64,000 bases of DNA from Streptomyces sp. SID13726. GTDB lineage: Bacteria > Actinomycetota > Actinomycetes > Streptomycetales > Streptomycetaceae. Below, piece after piece: positions 34,659 to 43,103 of this stretch (its first letter is position 1; every line of letters starts with the position of its first letter). The stretch is from contig NZ_JAAGLY010000007.1 in the NCBI RefSeq assembly GCF_010548375.1, positions 434,001 to 498,000 of the forward strand, written 5' to 3'. Position numbers and translations under genes: made by a program. A model generated the notes under the pieces. The model did not search any database. It worked only from the letters and a program-made list of their open reading frames with translations, and was not told where the DNA came from.

Positions 34659-35333
34659 TCACTCGTCGTCGAGGCCCCGTTCGATGGCGTACCGGACGAG
34701 CTCGACCCTGTTGTGGAGTTGAAGCTTTCCGAGGGTGTTCTGGACGTGGTTCTGGACCGTGCGGTGCGAGATGACCAGGCGTTCGGCGATCTGCTTGTAG
34801 CTCAGGCCCTTGGCGACCAGCCGCAGCACCTCGGTCTCGCGCTCGGTGAGCTGCGGGGCCTTGGGCTGGTCGGGGTCGGTGGTGGGCGCCGGGTCGGTGG
34901 CCAGGCGGCGGTACTCGCCGAGGACGAGTCCGGCGAGGCCGGGGGTGAAGACGGGGTCGCCGACGGCCGTACGGCGGACCGCGTCCAGGAGCTCCTCGGT
35001 GGACGCCGACTTCAGCAGATAGCCGGTCGCGCCGGACTTCACGGCCTCCAGGACGTCGGCGTGCTCACCGCTCGCGGAGAGGACCAGGACGCGCAGGGCC
35101 GGGTTGTGGCCGACGAGTTCCTTGCAGACCTGGACGCCGGGCTTCACCGGCAGGTTCAGGTCGAGGACCAGCACGTCGGGTCCGGCGGCCTTGGCCCGGC
35201 GTACGGCCTGGTCGCCGTCGCCCGCCGTGGCGACCACGTCGAAGCCGGACTCGGCGAGGTCGCGGGCGACCGCGTCGCGCCACATGGGGTGGTCGTCGAC
35301 CACCATCACCTTGATCGCGCCCTGGTCACTCAT
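34659..35333 (-). CDS. macR: NarL/FixJ response regulator MacR
   Basis: 224-residue response regulator. Receiver domain with acidic pocket VVDDHPMWRDA, phospho-acceptor Asp58 in VLVLDLNLPVKPG and Lys108 in GYLLKSA; C-terminal LuxR-type HTH LTERETEVLRLVAKGLSYKQ followed by ISHRTVQNHVQNTLGKL. Position beside a MacS-type kinase, between pfkA and plsC, matches from memory S. coelicolor MacR (SCO2120), which affects morphology and actinorhodin. ATG at 35333 overlaps the macS stop. Confidence 0.92.
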   Translation of the reverse strand: MSDQGAIKVMVVDDHPMWRDAVARDLAESGFDVVATAGDGDQAVRRAKAAGPDVLVLDLNLPVKPGVQVCKELVGHNPALRVLVLSASGEHADVLEAVKSGATGYLLKSASTEELLDAVRRTAVGDPVFTPGLAGLVLGEYRRLATDPAPTTDPDQPKAPQLTERETEVLRLVAKGLSYKQIAERLVISHRTVQNHVQNTLGKLQLHNRVELVRYAIERGLDDE

Positions 35334-36556
35334 CGCTGTCCTGCCTTCCCCCGGGAGACCTTCGGTACCTTCAGCTCGACCTCCGTGCCCTGACCGGGAG
35401 GCGAGATCAGCTCGGCGCTGCCGCCGAGGTCGCGCAGCCGGCCCCGGATCGACAGGGCCACCCCGAGCCGCCCCTCGCCCTCGGCCTGCGCGAGCCGCCC
35501 CTCGGGGATGCCGGGTCCGTCGTCCCGTACGGTCACGATCACCTCGTCGGGTTCGTCCTCGACGAGGATCCACGCACGCGCGTGCTCACCGGCGTGCCGG
35601 TTCACGTTGTCCAGGGCCGCACCGACAGCTGCGGCCAGCTCGCGCGCGGCCGGCGGGGGCAGCGGGACGGGGGCGCCGGGCTCGACCAGGGAGACCTTCG
35701 CGGAGGCGTAGGGGGCGAGCAGGGCGCGCAGGTCGAGCGGGCCGTCGTCGTCCGACTCGTCCGCCACGACGTGTACGACCGCCCCCTGGGCCGCGTCCGC
35801 CGACACCCGGGACACGGACGTCAGGCCGCCGGAGACCAGGGTGCGCAGCGCCACCTCCTGCTCGCCGGCCATGCGGCCCAGCTCGGCCGCCTCGCCGCCC
35901 ATGACCGCGCCCCGGCGCTGCACCATGGCGAGCACCTGGAGGACGCTGTCGTGGATGTCCCGGGCCAGCCGCTCCCGCTCCCGGGTCGCCGCCTCGATCT
36001 CCAGGGCGCGGGCCAGGGTGCGCTCGGAGGCGCGGGCGACCTCGACGACGTAGCCGATGGCGATGGAGGCGACCCAGACGAGGATCACGTTGTGGACAGT
36101 GTCCCGGGCCGGGTGGCCGCGCTCGAACAGGTTGGCGGCGGCGACCGGCGTGGAGGCGAGCGCGGCCCAGCGCCAGCCGCCCTTGATGGCGAACGCCAGG
36201 ACGGAACCGGCGGTCCATATCGACGGCAGGGTCGGCCCACCGGTGTCGATGTGGTGCTGGCTGACGACCAGCGGGGTCAGGACGATCCCGGTGAGCGCGA
36301 TGGTGAGGTCCACGGCGAGGAAGCGCTTGGTGCAGGCCGCCGCGTTCTGGACGCGGGGCAGCGTGGCGAGCGTCCACACGCACAGGACGACGTAGTAGCC
36401 GATGGCGATGCCGGGCCGGTCGAACTGGTCGTACTCGGTGGCGAAGAGCCCCACCGCGTACAGCATGGTGAGCACCCGGTACCCGGTCAGGGCACGCCAC
36501 AGCGGCTGCTCGACCGACATGCGCATGACGCGTTCCTGCTTGGCCATCTCCCCCAC
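35330..36556 (-). CDS. macS: sensor histidine kinase MacS
   Basis: Membrane sensor kinase of the HPK7-like class, about 408 residues. Four or five membrane helices span about 28-172; the dimerisation helix RERERLARDIHDSVLQVLAMVQ contains phospho-His202, and the ATPase domain has DNVNRHAGEHA, VRDDGPGIPEGRL and the GRLGVALSIRGRL block. Pairs with macR by a four-base overlap. Start uncertain: GTG at 36556, ATG at 36547 or ATG at 36526, the last with a better AGGA spacing. plsC lies 29 bases upstream in the same direction. Confidence 0.91.
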   Translation of the reverse strand: MGEMAKQERVMRMSVEQPLWRALTGYRVLTMLYAVGLFATEYDQFDRPGIAIGYYVVLCVWTLATLPRVQNAAACTKRFLAVDLTIALTGIVLTPLVVSQHHIDTGGPTLPSIWTAGSVLAFAIKGGWRWAALASTPVAAANLFERGHPARDTVHNVILVWVASIAIGYVVEVARASERTLARALEIEAATRERERLARDIHDSVLQVLAMVQRRGAVMGGEAAELGRMAGEQEVALRTLVSGGLTSVSRVSADAAQGAVVHVVADESDDDGPLDLRALLAPYASAKVSLVEPGAPVPLPPPAARELAAAVGAALDNVNRHAGEHARAWILVEDEPDEVIVTVRDDGPGIPEGRLAQAEGEGRLGVALSIRGRLRDLGGSAELISPPGQGTEVELKVPKVSRGKAGQR

Positions 36557-36585
36557 CCCCGGCTCGACTGCCGTGTCCCAGGATC

Positions 36586-37344
36586 CTAGGACGCCGGCTG
36601 CTGGGGCTTGTCCTTGTCGGCCTTCGCGACAGCGGCCTTGGCCGCCTTCTCGGCCTTGGCGGCCTCGGAGATCTGCCGCTTGGCCGCCGTCGCGTAGATG
36701 TCGACGTACTCCTGGCCGGAGAGCTTCATGATCTCGTACATGACCTCGTCGGTCACCGCGCGCAGCACGAAGCGGTCGTGCTCCATGCCCTGGTAGCGGC
36801 TGAAGTCCAGGGGCTCGCCGATGCGGATGCCCGGGCGCATCAGCTTGGGCATGACCTTGCCGGGCGGCTGGATCTTCTCGGTGTCGATCATGGCGACCGG
36901 GATGACCGGGGCGCCGCTGGCGAGCGCCACGCGCGCGAGGCCGCCCGGCTTGCCGCGGTAGAGGCGGCCGTCGGGCGAGCGGGTGCCCTCGGGGTAGATC
37001 CCGAACAGCTCGCCGCGCTCCAGGACGTCGAGGCCGCTCTTGACCGCGGCCTCGCCCGCGCCGCGCGCGCCGGAGCGGTCCACCGGGAGCTGGCCGACGC
37101 CCTTGAAGAAGGCGGCCGTGAGGCGGCCCTTCACACCGGGCGTGGTGAAGTACTCGGCCTTCGCGATGAAGGTGACCTTGCGGTCGAGGACCGCGGGCAG
37201 GAAGAAGGAGTCGGAGAAGGAGAGGTGGTTGCTCGCCAGGATGGCGGGGCCCTCGGCGGGAATGTTCTCGAGGCCTTCCACCCAGGGTCTGAAGGCGACC
37301 TTCAGCGGCCCTCCGATGGCGACCTTCATCGTGCCGTACAACAA
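36586..37344 (-). CDS. plsC: 1-acyl-glycerol-3-phosphate acyltransferase
   Basis: Phospholipid acyltransferase of the PlsC family, 252 residues, making phosphatidic acid from lysophosphatidate. Motifs: ASNHLSFSDSFFLP (catalytic His-x4-Asp), PVDRSGARGAGEA, GIYPEGTRSPDGRLYRGKPG and VIPVAMI. The C-terminus is a Lys/Ala-rich coil (AAKAEKAAKAAVAKADKDK). The TTG start at 37344 is best supported by AGGAGGC eight bases upstream. Likely co-transcribed with macS-macR. Confidence 0.9.
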   Translation of the reverse strand: MLYGTMKVAIGGPLKVAFRPWVEGLENIPAEGPAILASNHLSFSDSFFLPAVLDRKVTFIAKAEYFTTPGVKGRLTAAFFKGVGQLPVDRSGARGAGEAAVKSGLDVLERGELFGIYPEGTRSPDGRLYRGKPGGLARVALASGAPVIPVAMIDTEKIQPPGKVMPKLMRPGIRIGEPLDFSRYQGMEHDRFVLRAVTDEVMYEIMKLSGQEYVDIYATAAKRQISEAAKAEKAAKAAVAKADKDKPQQPAS

Positions 37345-37487
37345 CCGAGTGCCTCCTGTGTCTGTCGATCAGACCTTAACCCGGAGCGCTGTCAAACAGC
37401 CCGACGGCCCTGGTCGGTGTCAGTGCGGTCGCGTACGGTGAACCCACCTGGACTTGCTCACGCTTCTTTCATGAACAGGAGACCTAG

Positions 37488-38267
37488 GTGCCGGTCCTCC
37501 CCGGAGCCGAGCCGTTCCGCCATGAGGGCGGGGAGGCCGGTGTCCTTCTCTGCCACGGCTTCACCGGTTCCCCCCAGTCGCTGCGTCCCTGGGCTCAGCA
37601 CCTCGCCGAGCACGGCCTGACGGTCTCGCTGCCGCTGCTGCCCGGCCACGGCACCCGCTGGCAGGACATGGCACTCACCGGCTGGCAGGACTGGTACGCC
37701 GAGGTGGACCGCGAGCTGCGCGCCCTCAGCGAGCGCTGCACCTCCGTCTTCGTCGCCGGCCTCTCCATGGGCGGCACCCTCGCCCTCCGCCTGGCCGCCA
37801 AGCACGGGGACGCGATCAACGGCGTCGTGGTCGTCAACCCGGCCAACCGCATGCACGGCCTCGCGCCGTACGCCCTTCCGGTGGCCCGTCACTTCGTCCG
37901 TACGGCCCCCGGGATCGCCAGCGACATCAAGAAGGAGGGCAGTGTCGAGCTGGGGTACGACAAGGTGCCGCTGCACGCGGCGCACTCCCTGCGCACCTTC
38001 TTCCGGCAGGTCGACGGCGAGCTGCCGCAGGTCACCCAGCCGCTCCTCGTGCTGCGCAGCGCCCAGGACCATGTGGTCCCGGCGGCCGACTCCGCGCGCG
38101 TGCTGAGCCGGGTGTCCTCGACGGACGTAACTGAGATCGTGCTGGAACAGAGCTACCACGTGGCGACGTTGGACCATGACGCGGAGCGGATTTTCGACGA
38201 GAGCCTCGCGTTCATCGGCCGGCACACCACCGGCATCGGCAGTGAAGGGACGGCCGCCCGTGGCTGA
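37488..38267 (+). CDS. alpha/beta hydrolase (esterase/lipase)
   Basis: 259-residue alpha/beta hydrolase like monoacylglycerol lipase or carboxylesterase Est30. Oxyanion motif LLCHGFTGSPQSLRP, nucleophile Ser in VAGLSMGGTLAL, acidic residue in LVLRSAQDHVVP and catalytic His in EQSYHVATLDHD. No signal peptide. GTG at 37488 follows AGGAGACC. The stop overlaps the next gene by eight bases. Substrate not predicted. Confidence 0.9.
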   Translation: MPVLPGAEPFRHEGGEAGVLLCHGFTGSPQSLRPWAQHLAEHGLTVSLPLLPGHGTRWQDMALTGWQDWYAEVDRELRALSERCTSVFVAGLSMGGTLALRLAAKHGDAINGVVVVNPANRMHGLAPYALPVARHFVRTAPGIASDIKKEGSVELGYDKVPLHAAHSLRTFFRQVDGELPQVTQPLLVLRSAQDHVVPAADSARVLSRVSSTDVTEIVLEQSYHVATLDHDAERIFDESLAFIGRHTTGIGSEGTAARG

Positions 38268-38850
38268 GCACGACTCCGACCGCGAAGACCGCGAGGGCCA
38301 CGAGCCGGAGGAGCAGGGCGTGCCGTTCGACGAGGAGGCCGCGTGGGCGGCCATCGTCGCGGGGTACGGCGAGGAGCCGAAGGATCCGCCGGGCACCAAG
38401 CCGTTCAAGTCGGTCGAGGACCTCGCGCTGCTGGAGGCCGAGACCAACGACGAACCGACGGCCACGGACACCGACCGGAAGACCGAGAAGGAGGACAAGC
38501 CGGCCAAGCCGCTGGGCGGTTCGGTCTCCTTCGCGCCCGGCGTCGGGCCGCGTGACTACAGCACCGCGGAGCCGTCCGAGGACGACTTCGAGGAGGACGA
38601 CGAGGGGCACTTCGTGCCGCCGGAGCCGCCGCCGCTGCCCGCCGCCGACACCACCGCGAAGTTCGCCTGGCTGGGCGTGCTGGGCGGCCCGCTCCTGCTG
38701 CTGGTCGCGGTGCTGCTCGGCTGGGAGATGACGTGGTGGCTGACCACGGTCGGGATCGGCGGGTTCCTGGGCGGCTTCGTCACCCTGGTGACCCGGATGC
38801 GGGCGGACGACGAGGACGACGAGGACCCCGGGCGGGGCGCGGTCGTCTAA
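38260..38850 (+). CDS. acidic membrane protein of unknown function
   Basis: 196 residues. An acidic, disordered cytoplasmic N-terminal two-thirds (EDREGHEPEEQG, PSEDDFEEDDEG) with a conserved-looking EEAAWAAIVAGYGEEP block, then two helices (about 134-180: AWLGVLGGPLLLLVAVLLGW and WWLTTVGIGGFLGGFVTLV) and an acidic tail. GTG at 38260 overlaps the hydrolase stop, so the pair is an operon. No family function recognised. Stop overlaps the convergent phosphatase gene stop by four bases. Confidence 0.8.
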   Translation: MAEHDSDREDREGHEPEEQGVPFDEEAAWAAIVAGYGEEPKDPPGTKPFKSVEDLALLEAETNDEPTATDTDRKTEKEDKPAKPLGGSVSFAPGVGPRDYSTAEPSEDDFEEDDEGHFVPPEPPPLPAADTTAKFAWLGVLGGPLLLLVAVLLGWEMTWWLTTVGIGGFLGGFVTLVTRMRADDEDDEDPGRGAVV

Positions 38851-39554
38851 CTGGCGGGGATTTCGAGGGTGGCCAGGACCGGAAGGTGGTCGGTGGCCGC
38901 CCTCAGGTCTGTCTCCGTGATGCCGGGGAGGTCGAGCGGGACCCCGCAGCCGAGCACCTCGATGCCCTTCGTGGCGAAGATCGCGTCGATCCGCTGGTGG
39001 GGCTCGGAGTGGGTCCAGGTGTGCTCGCCGCCGGTGGGCCTGGTCGCCCAGCAGTCCTGGAGGTTCGTCGCCAGGCGGGTGAAGGTGCGGCCGGTGGGAC
39101 GGTCGTTCAGGTCGCCGCCCGCGACGGCGTGCTCCACGCCCATGCCGGCGAGGCGGTCGAGGAGCGCGCCTGCCTGGTCGTAGCGCTCGTCCTTCTGCAG
39201 GGAGAGGTGACAGCTCAGTACGCCGAGGCGGGCGCCGGCGATATCGACGACGGCCGTGGCGAAGCCCCTTCGGTGCTGGCCCGGGGTGAGAGGGAGGAGG
39301 ACGTCCTCCGTACGTTCCACCGTGGCCCGCAGGTTGCAGAGGATGGCCGGTCCTGCCGCTGTGCCGCCGCCGGTGAGGATGACCAGGTTCGAGGCCGAGG
39401 CCAGCCTTGCGAGTTTCTTGCGCCAGCGGAAGAAGCGGGGGGCTTCCTGGACGAGGACCAGGTCAGGGGAGCAGGCCTTGATGACTCGGGCCAGGGCGTC
39501 TGTGTCGTCTCGCATGGAGCGGATGTTGTAGCTCAGGACTTTGACCGGAACCAT
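38847..39554 (-). CDS. endonuclease/exonuclease/phosphatase family protein
   Basis: 235-residue EEP-fold hydrolase. Metal and catalytic motifs: KVLSYNIRSM, LVLVQEA, LSCHLSLQKDERYDQA, AVAGGDLNDRPTGRTF, QRIDAIFAT and ATDHLPVLATLE. Could act on nucleic acid, phosphoinositide-like lipid or another phosphodiester. ATG at 39554 (MVPVKVLSYN). Lies downstream of glkA with the dispersed repeat in between. Confidence 0.88.
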   Translation of the reverse strand: MVPVKVLSYNIRSMRDDTDALARVIKACSPDLVLVQEAPRFFRWRKKLARLASASNLVILTGGGTAAGPAILCNLRATVERTEDVLLPLTPGQHRRGFATAVVDIAGARLGVLSCHLSLQKDERYDQAGALLDRLAGMGVEHAVAGGDLNDRPTGRTFTRLATNLQDCWATRPTGGEHTWTHSEPHQRIDAIFATKGIEVLGCGVPLDLPGITETDLRAATDHLPVLATLEIPAS

Positions 39555-39614
39555 GTGGATCAATCTACGCCCAAGGGGCAGGGCGCGAGGATCGTGGGCG
39601 ACTGCCGGTTCGTC

Positions 39615-39643
39615 GTGGCTGGTCGCGCAGTTCCCCGCGCCCC
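39615..39643 (-). repeat. dispersed intergenic repeat, copy 2
   Basis: Minus-strand copy of the GGGGCGCGGGGAACTGCGCG core with ACCAGCCAC following, placed 19 bases beyond the glkA stop. Confidence 0.85.
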
Positions 39644-39661
39644 TGAAAAATACGATCACCG

Positions 39662-40615
39662 TTACATGATCGGGTCTGGTTCTCTCGCCAGGTCGGCCGC
39701 TCCGACAAGCCCCGCCTCGTTGCCCAGTTGGGCCGCGATGACCTCCGCGACCGGGCGCCAGTTGCCGCCGACCAGCCAGCGCTTGTAGGACTTGCGGATC
39801 GGGTCCAGGACCAGTTCGCCCTCGTCGGAGAGGCCGCCGCCGACGATGAAGGCGGAGGGGTCGAAGAGGGAGGCGAGGTCGGCGAGGCCCGCGCCGGCCC
39901 AGCGGGCGAGTTCACGGTAGGAGTCGACGGCGACCGGGTCGCCCTGGCGGGCGGCCATGGAGATGTGCTTGCCCTCGATGCCGTCCGGGGAGCCGTCGCC
40001 GAGGCCCAGGAGGATCTCGGCGTTCTCCGGGGTCGCGTTGGCGCGCTGCTTGGCGTACCTCACCAGCGCCCGCCCCGACGCGTACTGCTCCCAGCAGCCC
40101 TGCGAGCCGCAGCCGCACAGGAGTCCGTCCGGGACCATGCGGATGTGGCCGAACTCCGCCGCGACGCCGAAGTGGCCGCGGCGCAGCTTGTCGCCGATGA
40201 TGATGCCGCCGCCGAGGCCGGTGCCGAGCGTGATGCAGATGACGTTGCGGTGGCCCTTGCCCGCTCCGAACTTGTACTCGCCCCAGGCGGCCGCGTTGGC
40301 GTCGTTCTCCACGACGACCGGAAGGCCGACGCGGGTCTCGACCTTCTCCTTCAACGGCTCGTTGCGCCAGTGGATGTTGGGGGCGAAGTAGACCTCCGAG
40401 CGCTGGCGGTTGACGTATCCGGCGGCACCGATGCCCACGCCGACGATCTCGTGCCCGGCGCGCGCGCCCTCCACCGCCGAGGCGATGGCGTCCACGATTC
40501 CCTCGGCCGTGCCCGGAGTCGGCACCTTGTGGGTCGAGAGGATGTTGCCTTCCTCATCGACCACGCCGGCCGCGATCTTCGTGCCGCCGATGTCGACGCC
40601 GATGGTGAGTCCCAT
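39662..40615 (-). CDS. glkA: ROK-family glucokinase
   Basis: ATP-dependent glucose kinase of the ROK family, 317 residues; in Streptomyces GlkA also mediates glucose repression. ATP-site IGVDIGGTKIAAGVVD, sugar-site VVENDANAAAWGE with catalytic Asp, ITLGTGLGGGIIIGDKL, EFGHIRM and the zinc motif LCGCGSQGCWEQYASG. ATG at 40615. The DUF5304 gene 67 bases upstream is its usual Streptomyces neighbour (SCO2126-SCO2127 arrangement, recalled). Confidence 0.95.
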   Translation of the reverse strand: MGLTIGVDIGGTKIAAGVVDEEGNILSTHKVPTPGTAEGIVDAIASAVEGARAGHEIVGVGIGAAGYVNRQRSEVYFAPNIHWRNEPLKEKVETRVGLPVVVENDANAAAWGEYKFGAGKGHRNVICITLGTGLGGGIIIGDKLRRGHFGVAAEFGHIRMVPDGLLCGCGSQGCWEQYASGRALVRYAKQRANATPENAEILLGLGDGSPDGIEGKHISMAARQGDPVAVDSYRELARWAGAGLADLASLFDPSAFIVGGGLSDEGELVLDPIRKSYKRWLVGGNWRPVAEVIAAQLGNEAGLVGAADLAREPDPIM

Positions 40616-40682
40616 GAATCCCTCAGTTTCGGTCGAGCCCCGCTACGGCCAACCGTACCCGAGGCCCTGCCGTCAGGGGGTT

Positions 40683-41177
40683 TCAGTCCAAGTCGATGCG
40701 CTCGCCGGGACCGGGGTCCTCGCCCTTGTCGCGCAGGGTCTCGTCGCGGCGGCTCCAGCGCTGCTCCTGCGCCTGGACCGCGGAGCGGTACGCGGCGAGG
40801 AGTTCACCGCCCGCGGCGGCGAGGTGGTCGAAGACGTCGGGGTTGCGCTCGATGACCGGCTCGACCGCGGCCTTGGCCTGCTGGACGACCTGCTTGACCA
40901 CCTGTTGCGCGGCCGGACCCGCGACGCCCCCGAGGAGCGGGGACTGGAGACCGGACAGCTTCTCCGCGACGTTGTCGACGAGTTTGCGCAGTTCCTCGGC
41001 GGCCGAGCCCGGGGGCGGGCCGTACTGGGCGCGGCGGCGGGCCTTCTCGGCCGCGAGGTCCTCAGCCGTGGCCGTCGCCCACGCGTCGGCGTCGGTCGCC
41101 CGTACCTCGTCCGGCGAGTCCGCGGCGTCGCGCGCCTCGCGGTCACCGGCGTCGGACGGGGGGAGCTCTTCGCTCAT
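40683..41177 (-). CDS. DUF5304 protein (SCO2127-like)
   Basis: 164-residue soluble, helical protein with an acidic N-terminus and a central SAAEELRKLVDNVAEKLSG segment, then PAAQQVVKQVVQQAKAAVEP. It matches by position and composition SCO2127 of S. coelicolor, which was reported to influence glucose effects and to interact with BldKB (recalled, unverified). ATG at 41177. Between glkA and the ArsA-like ATPase gene. Confidence 0.82.
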   Translation of the reverse strand: MSEELPPSDAGDREARDAADSPDEVRATDADAWATATAEDLAAEKARRRAQYGPPPGSAAEELRKLVDNVAEKLSGLQSPLLGGVAGPAAQQVVKQVVQQAKAAVEPVIERNPDVFDHLAAAGGELLAAYRSAVQAQEQRWSRRDETLRDKGEDPGPGERIDLD

Positions 41178-41234
41178 GACGGACTCCTGACTACGGTTCG
41201 TCTCTACGACGTTACCCGAACGGGCGCAGCCGGT

Positions 41235-42464
41235 TCACGGGGTGCGCGGCCACAGATCGGGGTCCGGCGCGAACCGGATCCGCAGCTCGCCCTCGCGCAG
41301 GGCGGCACCGGCGACGGTGCAGCGGCGCAGGGCGGAGGGCAGCGGGACGATCCGGCGGAACTGCCCGGCGGTGACGACGAGTTCGTCGCCGCGCCGGACC
41401 AGGTCGAGTTCCTCGCGTATCGCGCCGGGCAGCGGGAGGTGCCACACCAGGACGCCGTCGTCGGCGAGCTGGTCGGCGACGGGCCACGCGACGGCGGAGA
41501 CCTCGGCGCCGGCCCCCGGGACGGCGAGGGCGGTGAGGTCGTCGGTGCCGCGCGGGTCGTGGCCGAGGTGCGGGACGGTCCGGACGTCGTACGGCTCCTG
41601 CCACTCCTCCAGGGCCTTGCGCTGCTGGGCGACGAGGCCGGCGGGCCAGTCCTCCGGTACGACGCGGTTGGCGACGAGGGTGTCCGGGCGCAGGCCCCGC
41701 AGGGCGAGGGCGAGGCTCGCGGACCGTACGGCGTCGGCACCGGCGGGGCCGGGTTCCGCGACCAGCCGTACGACGGTCCCCCGGTCGGCGAGCACGGCCT
41801 CGACCGCGCCGAGCTCGGTGTCCCAGCGGGCGGCCGTCTCGTACAGCCACTCCGAGGGCATGGGGACACCGGCCAGCCGTCCGAGCACGGGACGCAGACC
41901 GGCGGCGGCCTGGCGCTCCGTCGGGAGGAGCCGGCGCAGGTAGCGGCGCAGTTCCTCCGGGAGGGAGAGGAGGGCGAGGGCCTGCGGGACGGGCGGCAGA
42001 TCGACGACGAGCAGCTCATGCCGTTCGGACAGCGCCGCGTCGCGCAGGGCCCGGAGCAAGGTGAGTTCCTCGGCGCCGGGGAGGGGGGTGACCTCCTCGG
42101 GGTCGAGCCGGGAGGCGCCGAGCAGGTCAAGGACGTTGGAGGCGCGTTCCTGGAACCCGGTGAGGTCGTCGCGGAATCCGGCGGTGGCGTCGGGGCGCCA
42201 GGCGGTGAGGTTCTCGGAGACCTGGGCGGGGGTCGCGCCTGTCGCCACGCCGAGGACGGTACCGAGGGTGTCGGTGCGGTCGGCGCTGGAGACCTGGGCG
42301 GGGGTCGCGCCTGTCGCCACGCCGAGGACGGTACCGAGGGTGTCGGTGCGGTCGGCGCTGAGGACGAGGGTGCGGGTCCCTGCTCGGGCGGCGGTGACCG
42401 CGGTGGCGGCGGCGACGGTGGTACGTCCACTGCCGCCGGGACCGGTGATCAGGATGGTGCGCAT
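41235..42464 (-). CDS. ArsA/Get3-like ATPase with internal duplication
   Basis: 409-residue P-loop protein of the ArsA/Get3/ParA class. The P-loop is GPGGSGRTT, with Arg where Lys is usual. Switch-like ELLVVDLPPVPQALALL and PHLGHDPRGTDDLTAL follow. Residues 36-59 and 60-83 are identical 24-residue copies beginning SADRTDTLGTV, encoded by an exact 72-bp tandem duplication. In mycobacteria a homologous gene (Rv2184c) sits near fadD15 and pimB. Role unknown; membrane-protein or lipid handling is a guess. ATG at 42464. Confidence 0.85.
   Translation of the reverse strand: MRTILITGPGGSGRTTVAAATAVTAARAGTRTLVLSADRTDTLGTVLGVATGATPAQVSSADRTDTLGTVLGVATGATPAQVSENLTAWRPDATAGFRDDLTGFQERASNVLDLLGASRLDPEEVTPLPGAEELTLLRALRDAALSERHELLVVDLPPVPQALALLSLPEELRRYLRRLLPTERQAAAGLRPVLGRLAGVPMPSEWLYETAARWDTELGAVEAVLADRGTVVRLVAEPGPAGADAVRSASLALALRGLRPDTLVANRVVPEDWPAGLVAQQRKALEEWQEPYDVRTVPHLGHDPRGTDDLTALAVPGAGAEVSAVAWPVADQLADDGVLVWHLPLPGAIREELDLVRRGDELVVTAGQFRRIVPLPSALRRCTVAGAALREGELRIRFAPDPDLWPRTP
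42216..42360 (-). repeat. 72-bp exact tandem duplication inside a gene
   Basis: Positions 42216-42288 are identical to 42288-42360 (period 72). The unit is in frame and adds 24 residues just after the first beta strand and P-loop helix of the ArsA-like ATPase. Identity with no synonymous change suggests recent origin. Confidence 0.95.
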
Positions 42465-42523
42465 AGGGGTGAACCGTAACGGACGGCCAGTGCAGTCAGA
42501 GCATGCCCAGCTGTACCCACCCA

Positions 42524-42553
42524 GGGGCGCGGGGAACTGCGCGACCAGCCACA
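42524..42553 (+). repeat. dispersed intergenic repeat, copy 3
   Basis: GGGGCGCGGGGAACTGCGCG core plus ACCAGCCACA, then CACCCGCACCCG. It lies between the ArsA-like gene start and the SRPBCC gene stop. Confidence 0.85.
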
Positions 42554-42579
42554 GCGCACCCGCACCCGAAATGCGACCC

Positions 42580-43020
42580 CTACTGCCCCGACTCCACCCG
42601 CTTCTTCAGTCCCGCCAGCGCCCGGTCGATGATGACCTTCTCCGCCTTGCGCTTGATCATCCCCAGCATCGGGATCTTGACGTCGACCGTCAGCAGGTAG
42701 GTGACCTCGGTCGACCCCGCGCCCGCCGGCTTCAGCACGTACGAGCCGTCGAGCTGCCGCAGCATCTGGGACTTGACCAGCGTCCAGGAGACCTCGTTGG
42801 ACCCGGTCCACGTGTAGCCGAGAACCTGGTCGTCCTTGATCGCGCCCGCGTCCATGACGAGACGGACCTGCTCGGCGCGCCCCTGCGCGTCCGTCGCCAG
42901 CACCTCCGCCTGCTTCACCTCACCCGTCCAGTCCGGGTAGCGGGCGAAGTCGGCGATCACGGCCATGACGTCGGCCGGCGCAGCTTCGATCGTGATGCTC
43001 GAACTGGTGTGTTCCGCCAT
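42580..43020 (-). CDS. SRPBCC-family lipid-binding-like protein
   Basis: 146-residue START/Bet v1 (SRPBCC) fold protein: ITIEAAPADVMAVIADFARYPDWTGEVKQAEV at the N-terminus, mid-strand VRLVMDAGAIKDDQVLGYTW and a long C-terminal helix with basic residues. Such proteins bind hydrophobic ligands or act as polyketide cyclases. ATG at 43020 follows GGAGGAG. The same neighbour is found in mycobacteria (Rv2185c) near fadD15 and pimB. Confidence 0.87.
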   Translation of the reverse strand: MAEHTSSSITIEAAPADVMAVIADFARYPDWTGEVKQAEVLATDAQGRAEQVRLVMDAGAIKDDQVLGYTWTGSNEVSWTLVKSQMLRQLDGSYVLKPAGAGSTEVTYLLTVDVKIPMLGMIKRKAEKVIIDRALAGLKKRVESGQ

Positions 43021-43103
43021 CGCCGTGGCTCCTCCAGATACGGTCCGCTGAGGAAGGGGGGTACGCACGTCTGTGCAGCGTGAAGGCTACCGCGCGCGGG
43101 GAC

